Source of the DNA: Narthecium ossifragum
Lineage: Eukaryota > Streptophyta > Magnoliopsida > Dioscoreales > Nartheciaceae
Direction: 5' to 3'
DNA length: 64,000 bases
Assembly: GCA_963920575.1 (NCBI GenBank)
Contig: OY986966.1
Span: forward strand, 1,198,130 to 1,262,129
Shown here: positions 58,397 to 64,000 of the stretch, piece by piece
How the letters are laid out: the number at the start of each line of letters is the position of its first letter
Numbering within the stretch: the first letter of the stretch is position 1
The notes under the pieces: model-generated
Told to the model about the DNA's origin: nothing
What the model saw: only the letters and a program-made list of their open reading frames with translations
Database searches by the model: none
Made by a program: the position numbers and the translations under genes

Positions 58397-59545
58397 TCAA
58401 CAGGTACTGCCTTGGTCTCGTTCGCCTTTCCCTTCAAAATAATGTTTCAGTCTTGTTCTCTATGGTCCAATTCATTACGTCCTATTCTCAGTTCACAAAG
58501 TAGTATCTCAATCTTGTGTGAATTTCCAAATTGACATTCCAAACTATCACTGTTATTTTGAACAAGTAAGATTGGATGTGTTTTGTCATCTTCAGGACAC
58601 AGCCTTATTTGCGAGGATTGCCTTTTTGTGCGATGCTTAGTGGTTTACAGAAGGAAATGAAGTAACTCCAGGGGAGGTTATTAGCTTCAGACATCCCAAT
58701 GCGGCTGCTCCATGCTCTGTAGCCAATGTCATGTTGTTCATCTCTCCGCTATCGTCAAGAGTGTTCAGGATCCTCAGCTTAAATGGTGCTAGTGTCTGTT
58801 CACCTTTTAAGCCCAACTATGCTTCTATTTGTGTGGGGATAATGGTTGACATTCCGAGAGAAAGTCAGGGAGGTTTTGTTCTTTCTCCTATATGATTCAT
58901 ATTTAAGAGGATTTGGCAAAGTGTAGTTCTTACAGCTAATCAATCATTGTACGGTTCATTGTCTTTATAGATGCATTCTGAAGTAATAAAGCATGACACC
59001 AACTGCTCTATTGTATGGCATCGGATGTTTCGGATGCACTTTTATCAAATGTAGTGCTATAAAAGACTGCTGGGACGTTCGTGTTGTAATGTTGCTGAAT
59101 GCTGAAGGGAACTATAGGTTTCTGCATATATCTATTTGCTAATTGTCAGCCAGAATTAATTTTACGAGAAATTGTCAAATTATCCTTTCTAGCATTTCAT
59201 CCATTTTCCAAAACATCCTGTGTGTTGGGGCTCGGACGCTTGAGCAAAGAAGGTTAAACGCAGGTTATGAAAACGAAGTCAATGTGGGTTTCGTGAATTT
59301 GTTGTCAAATAGAACCCTTGATATTCATTTTTGGTATTTTAGGATCCGTTAATGTTTTTTTGTATAATACGATTCTATATACGTATCATTCTTGATTATA
59401 TATATTCATCATTGGTATATGTATAATTATTGTTTATACATATTTTAGCTTATACGTGTATTTCTTATGTATATAAGATCATATTATGCAAAGAAAAACA
59501 CTGACTAGGGTCCTAAAGTGTCAAAAGTGAGTTCCTCACGTGATC

Positions 59546-59725
59546 AGGTGGTGTCTCAGGTAATGTCGCTTGTTCATGGTTTAACGTTGTTGGAGTATGT
59601 GGCTCGGAAACTAATATATAAGACTATGGACCTAATTTAGAAGACGGACAAATTACCTGCTCGTGAAATTTGACACGTTGCTTCCTGTACCAGATGGTTA
59701 GTGCTCCTTGATTTCAGTTTTGTTG
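59546..59725 (+). pseudogene. Diverged duplicate of the uS9m exon-2 end and intron 2
   Basis: The stretch starts AGGTGGTGTCTCAGGTAATG, matching uS9m at 57797, including the exon-2 donor, and follows it in order with mismatches and small gaps (GACTA-GGACCT-A, TAGA-CG-A, GACCTG-like CTGCT, GAAATTTG, CTGCTTCTTGTAC-like, GATTTCA). The match ends near the equivalent of 57987. It covers about 14 bases of exon and about 170 of intron, so it has no coding value and represents an old local duplication. Confidence 0.7.
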
Positions 59726-60309
59726 CAATCTTATAAGAGGCAATAGCGGTTATGTATGACCGTCTCCTTATAAGATTGATTTAATTTATACAGTTATATT
59801 TATTCTATAGTTATAATATATTAATATAATACAATCAATTTTATATAGTATCCATTTTAATCAAATTTGGTTTTTATAATCGAATCATCCATTAACTAGT
59901 TTTGTAAATTTTGAAAATTTTGCAAATTCGGTTTTTATAATATAATACTAATATACTTGAATGCAAAATTTGAAAACTCAAATAGTTTTGCACAACATAA
60001 GAAAAATCTAGGTAGTTTATATATGAAACTAGGTGGGGGCACGGGTAACTACTCACCCCCACTATCCCCTAACCACCCACTCTCTCCTCCTCTCTCTATG
60101 ACTGTTGTCATGCGTGAGAAAATAGATGAGTCAAATTGTGACTCATAAGAACTGATGTTATATAATAGAAAGATTTTCATTTAAAAGAAAAAAACTAGTA
60201 TATCTATAAAAAGCCAAACCGAATGAAACAAATAGGCTCGAAGCAATGTTAATAGACAGTTTGCATCGCAATGGTGAATTTGTATTACGAGTAACTAATT
60301 AATAGGAGC

Positions 60310-60730
60310 TTTCTTCCGATTTCCAGAATTCCATTGGAGGAAGCAAATCAATCTTGATCTCCTATCACAACTCTGCTCATCTTTTGACTGAACTCCCGCT
60401 ACACCCGTAGCCCACCTGAGAAAAAAAGACTAATAAAATTTATCGCCAATCACCATCTAAATTTCGATGCGTATAAACACAGAATTAAAGAGTTTTGGCT
60501 GGAGCATAGAGTTGCATTCATCAAGTTTTAAAATTTTTGTTGCAACTTTGAAGTTTAGAAAAATTTAAGGCAAAGGGCAGAAGGTAATTTAACCAGTAGC
60601 TCGAGATACGTACGTAATTGAGGATCCAGAATTTCAATTTCATGAAGCAAGTCTTGATCATCTTCGAGAGAAACTCTATTTTACTCGTCTTTGAAACAGC
60701 TCCTGCTGCACCTATAAACCGCCTGAGACA
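60310..60730 (-). other. Two related acceptor-led modules downstream of the F-box gene (possible 3' UTR exons)
   Basis: On the minus strand, TCTCAG is followed at about 60727 by GCGGTTTATAGGTGCAGCAG and at about 60415 by GTGGGCTACGGGTGTAGCGG. Both continue through AAGA(C/T)GAG, a GATCAAGA motif and GGAATTCTGGA/AAATTCTGGA. They look like duplicated copies of one segment, each preceded by a pyrimidine-rich splice-acceptor-like tract. The F-box stop codon lies in an AG|GTAACC donor-like context, so alternative 3' exons are possible. Function is unknown. Confidence 0.45.
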
Positions 60731-60884
60731 AACAAACACAGAGTCAGAGAGAATATATATTTTGAAGATGTACATAGGATGTCCCATATATAGAGTCCCA
60801 TGCATTTAATTAACGAGTTTTAATATATATTTTGTCGCAGTTTTAAGTTGTACACAATTAACGCAAAAAGGCATGCATGAGGGG

Positions 60885-62130
60885 TTACCTGAGGACTAAG
60901 GTGGTGGGTGACAAGTGGACGTACTGAGGTCCGAGTTGATAAGGGAATTCTTCAGGGTAGGCCAAAAGAGAGGGAGACGGCACCGTATCCATGCAATCGT
61001 CCGTCTTCGCCAGTTCCCCGCTTTTGAGATCATAGACTACAGTTCTTCCTAGGGGCGTGGCCATCACAAGTATATCCGTGTCACCGGAAGCCACCAGTGC
61101 CACCGGACGGAACACATACCGCCAGCAGCAAGAGTAGCCATGAATGAAGGAGTCCAAGAGACGGGCCAGTTTCCTGTTCTTGCGCAAAACGACTTCCATG
61201 TCAGTCTCGGCAGCGTCTGCACGTTCCCATGTCTTCCAATGGACATCGGCATACGTCGCCGGAGATATATATGAGATGTCAAGCCTAGTGCTGCTACTAC
61301 CGGCTGTGCACGGGATCGAGACGAAGACGAGGTTTCCCCTGTGCTCCCCTAGCCATGCGGCTCGCCAGTAGCGAGGAGGCGTGGTAGGGCGGGGCACTGG
61401 CATGTCCATCCATCTGCAGGTGTCCGCCGCGGGGTCATAGGCGAGCATGATCCCGATCATAAAGGGCCAGTGCAGTAAGGAGTTGTAGAAGACGGCGCCG
61501 GCTTGGCCGACGTGCACGCTACCAATATTGTCAGTGACGTGGATCGGATCGGAAATCGCCGACGAGCAATGCCAATCCGCCGCAGACGACTTGTAGACCT
61601 CGAAGCCGTACCGGGCCATACCTTCTTCCCATCTCCAGATCCGCCGAGCGGATACGATCGTGTAAGACGCCAAGGTGATGTCAGGGTCGAAGGCGATGCC
61701 TATCCTCATGAAGGAGACGCGGGGGACATGGCGGGGCCTTGGGAGTTGGGATAGTGACGTACTCACCGCTATAGATGTTGTATAAATAGCAGTCTTCTCC
61801 GACCTGGTCGTCGAACATCTCCCTAAACAAGAACATGAGACCGTTGCACGATGCGGCCACGTGGATTTCGCCAGGGCCTTCAGGGAGATCGAGGGAGATC
61901 TCCGGGGCCCTCAGCTTGTGGAAAGACAAGAGTCTCGTCGGGCGCTCGCCGGTGGCGTTGTAGATGAGGACATCATGTGGGAGGCTCCGACTCCTCTTCC
62001 TGAGGATAGGGTCCTCTCTGATCATGCACTGCCAATTTTTGCAAACGCATTGGAAGCGTAGGAGGGACTTCGCCGGGAGATTTAGCAGTATGCCCCTGAT
62101 GAGGTCTTCGCAGAGCATGGCCGCCGCCAT
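60885..62130 (-). CDS. F-box protein with C-terminal F-box-associated (DUF295/kelch-like) region; one apparent 1-base insertion
   Basis: F-box proteins are substrate adaptors of SCF ubiquitin ligases. The start is the ATG at 62130 (MAAAMLCEDLIRGILLNLPA); the F-box is at about residues 5-45 (LIRGILLNLPAKSLLRFQCV, CKNWQCMIREDP). Then follow ISLDLPEGPGEIHVAASCNG and LYNIYSGEYVTIPTPK, typical of the F-box-associated domain. The frame changes at the GGGGG run 61721-61725: before it the protein reads PPCPPR, after it VSFMRIGIAFDPD and onward to HLSPTTLVLR. The span is 1,246 bases, one more than 415 codons, so one extra base in that homopolymer explains the shift and the intended product is 414 residues. 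Either a pseudogene by frameshift or a sequencing error. Single exon in the coding part. The target is unknown. Confidence 0.8.
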
Positions 62131-62784
62131 CGTTAGGGCATCCAACTTTTAGTTAATGGAGTATATATATGTGGAAATCTCCTCCTATCTGACCTCAATT
62201 ATATAAGTCTTAATTCCACTTGTTTCCAAATCTCCATGCTGTATCTACTCCTATTTGGTCTCAATTTATATATAAGTCGGTTTCTTCGGGCTTATCTAAT
62301 CAAAAAATATATATTGCTGCTTCGAAAAGTAGTTGCGATGACCTCGTCATTTGACATCGCATCTTAGCCGTTCAGTAGACTTGGGTTCAAACTGAACTTT
62401 TCGGACCTAGTCCGTTTGCTACCAGAATAAATTTCAGAAATAACATTTAATCCACGTTCAGAGTGTAATATTCCTCAATCCACTATTTATTCCACCCCTT
62501 AACTCCAAACACACTTTCCATTATTCTAAGTAATCATTAAAAAGTTATTCTCATTATCCACTCTACTTTTCCCTTATTCCAAGTAATCATTATAAAGTTA
62601 TTTCCAAAACCTGGAATAAAGTCCCTTGACCCGGAATAAAGTATACCCCATTTGATATGGGGTTAAGCTTTTGGGGTCGGGAGGGGTTAAACTAAAAAAT
62701 GGGGTTAAGCTTCTCTCTCATCTACACCCATCCCATCTATCCTAATATTATTTTGATGATACCAATATATAAAAAATGATAAAA

Positions 62785-63200
62785 TAATATATATATTTTA
62801 CATGATGCGGACCAATCATGGTATGACACATGGCATGTGGGACCCACTTATAATACACTACACATAGGAAAATGTTTTTGAGCGCTTAGACTTTTTTATG
62901 CGCTTCTAAAAATACATTCAAATATTTTTATGAGAGTAAAAATGTTTACATACGTAGTAACATTTTTTTTGTGTGTTTGTTTTTCTACATGCAAATATTT
63001 TTGTGAGCCCATAAACATTTTTATATGTGTTTTTATGAGCGTATAAAAACTTTTGTGCACATAGAACAATTTTTCTTATGCGCAGTGTATTAAATACTAT
63101 TATTAATATGTTATTATAATAAAAGATTAATATAAGTGGGTCCACATACCACATGTCATATCATAATTGGTCTACATCATGCAAAAATTCATTTATTTTT
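62785..63200. repeat. Inverted repeat (~65-base arms) with CATGATG/CATCATG arms
   Basis: The left arm 62791-62855 (TTTTACATGATGCGGACCAAT, GTATGACACATGGCATGTGG, GACCCACTTATAAT) pairs with the right arm 63125-63190 (ATTAATATAAGTGGGTCCAC, CATGTCATATCATAATTGG, CTACATCATGCAAAA). A further partial arm, ATATAAGTGGATCCGCATTG, follows at 63238. Probably a MITE or fold-back element. Confidence 0.6.
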
Positions 63201-63762
63201 ATATTATTTCTAATAATTTATTAATATTTATTATATTAATATAAGTGGATCCGCATTGGGATGCATTGATGTGTACGAGCATGCTATGCCATGCAACGAT
63301 ACGATTTTTCTTCGCGTCCGTCGTAGGTGGAGTATGTCGCTGGCGGTCATGGCGCCGGCCAGAACGACCTCAACACCGCCGAGCCATACGACCCGATGAA
63401 AGACGAGCAGGCATCGTTTCCGACGATGGTGGAGGAGCGAGCGTCTGCAGGAGATGACAAATAAGCGGGCGATGATAAGAGAGGGATTCGCCGGTGGAGG
63501 CGTCGAACAAAATGGGTGGGGTGGTAATATTATATTTTATTATAATATATTTTTACTCTATTTTATGTAATAATATAATAGTATAAGTTTTATGTGGTTT
63601 AACGTACAAATACCGAAAACTTAACTTAATAGTGGAACAGAGAAAAATGGGTTAGCCGGTGTTTTGGGTATTGATTGCAACCAAAATTGGTTGTTGAAGT
63701 GGTGCTGATCAGGTCGACTGTCAGCGTGCGCTGACTCAAAAATAGAGCCGTTGGAGAGTTGC

Positions 63763-64000
63763 AATATTATATATTTTATACACTTTATATACAAACATTT
63801 GAATTAACTTAATAATTAATTCAAATATTATAATCTTAACCCACTAGCTCACCAACTATTATAATATTATATATTTTATACACTTTACATACAAACATTT
63901 GAATTAATTTAATAGTTAATTCAAATATTATAATCTTAACCCACTAGCTTACCCAGTATTATAATATTATATATTTTATACACTTTATGATTCTTATCCT
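63763..64000. repeat. 100-bp tandem repeat running off the right edge
   Basis: Units start with AATATTATATATTTTATACA at 63763, 63863 and 63963, exactly 100 bases apart. Each contains ACAAACATTTGAATTAA and TATAATCTTAACCCACTAGC. Units one and two differ at about seven positions; the third is cut by the window end, so the array may be much longer. Confidence 0.9.

Larger units (their letters stand above)
58397..60884. other. uS9m 3' flank and intergenic
   Basis: The 3' untranslated region of uS9m probably runs to about 59130. Then follow AT-rich sequence, a diverged uS9m fragment at 59546-59725 (listed) and, nearer the F-box gene, two similar acceptor-led modules at 60310-60420 and 60600-60725 on the minus strand (listed). 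No other gene is supported. Confidence 0.45.
62131..64000. other. Intergenic, AT-rich with inverted and tandem repeats
   Basis: No gene is supported. 62630-62710 contains TTTGATATGGGGTTAAG, an end related to the MITE at 7884-8283. A fold-back pair and a 100-bp tandem repeat are listed separately. A GC-rich patch at 63300-63480 is open but has no recognisable domain. Confidence 0.45.

Noticed and set aside
63245..63457. Arg-rich 70-codon frame
   Set aside because: Short, compositionally biased and in a repeat-rich context; no family features.
1..64000. CRISPR arrays, bacterial operons, tRNA or rRNA genes
   Set aside because: None were seen; the window is plant nuclear DNA, and no cloverleaf or rRNA-like segment was recognised by eye.

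Overview
This window is nuclear genomic DNA from a flowering plant. The genes are intron-rich and typical of plants (N-degron E3 ligase PRT6, three-repeat MYB3R factor, RPA1 with C-terminal zinc knuckles, TOR-complex LST8, mitochondrial uS9). Tourist-, hairpin- and Mutator-type elements and GC-rich captured gene fragments fill the gaps. The protein flavour and the Pack-MULE-style captures suggest a monocot, but I cannot name the species from sequence alone.

Layout, left to right. 1-661: decayed LINE tail (minus strand). 1653-5034: RPA1, two exons. 5035-9301: intergenic, with two small inverted-repeat elements. 9302-25555: PRT6 in 17 exons; all exon phases join and give about 2,080 residues. 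27567-31518: a 3.95-kb element with Tourist-like ends carrying a multi-exon, broken copy of the glycosyltransferase ALG11. 31519-36209: repeats and unassigned DNA. 36210-41301 (minus): MYB3R in seven exons, with a cluster of AACGG cores just upstream. 42150-45160: a nest of inverted repeats, including a Mutator-like element with a perfect 9-bp target-site duplication. 46848-48942: an inverted partial copy of LST8, split by a Pack-MULE holding a defective 3-ketoacyl-CoA synthase fragment. 49189-51887: the intact LST8 gene, ten exons. 53627-54337: single-exon plant gene of unknown function. 55652-58396: mitochondrial ribosomal protein uS9m, four exons, with one apparently extra base. 60885-62130 (minus): F-box gene with one apparently extra base. 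62131-64000: AT-rich repeats, including a 100-bp tandem repeat running off the window.

The host genes are housekeeping or regulatory genes and form no operon-like pathway: genome maintenance (RPA1), oxygen/N-degron proteolysis (PRT6), G2/M transcription (MYB3R), TOR signalling (LST8), mitochondrial translation (uS9m) and SCF-type ubiquitination (F-box). The most unusual content is in the transposons. Two unrelated elements have each picked up a host gene (ALG11 and KCS). One of them landed inside an inverted duplicate of LST8 whose edge lies about 250 bp upstream of the real LST8 start codon.

Exon boundaries were set by reading GT/GC-AG sites together with protein-family continuity and phase arithmetic. 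They are predictions, not transcript-verified.
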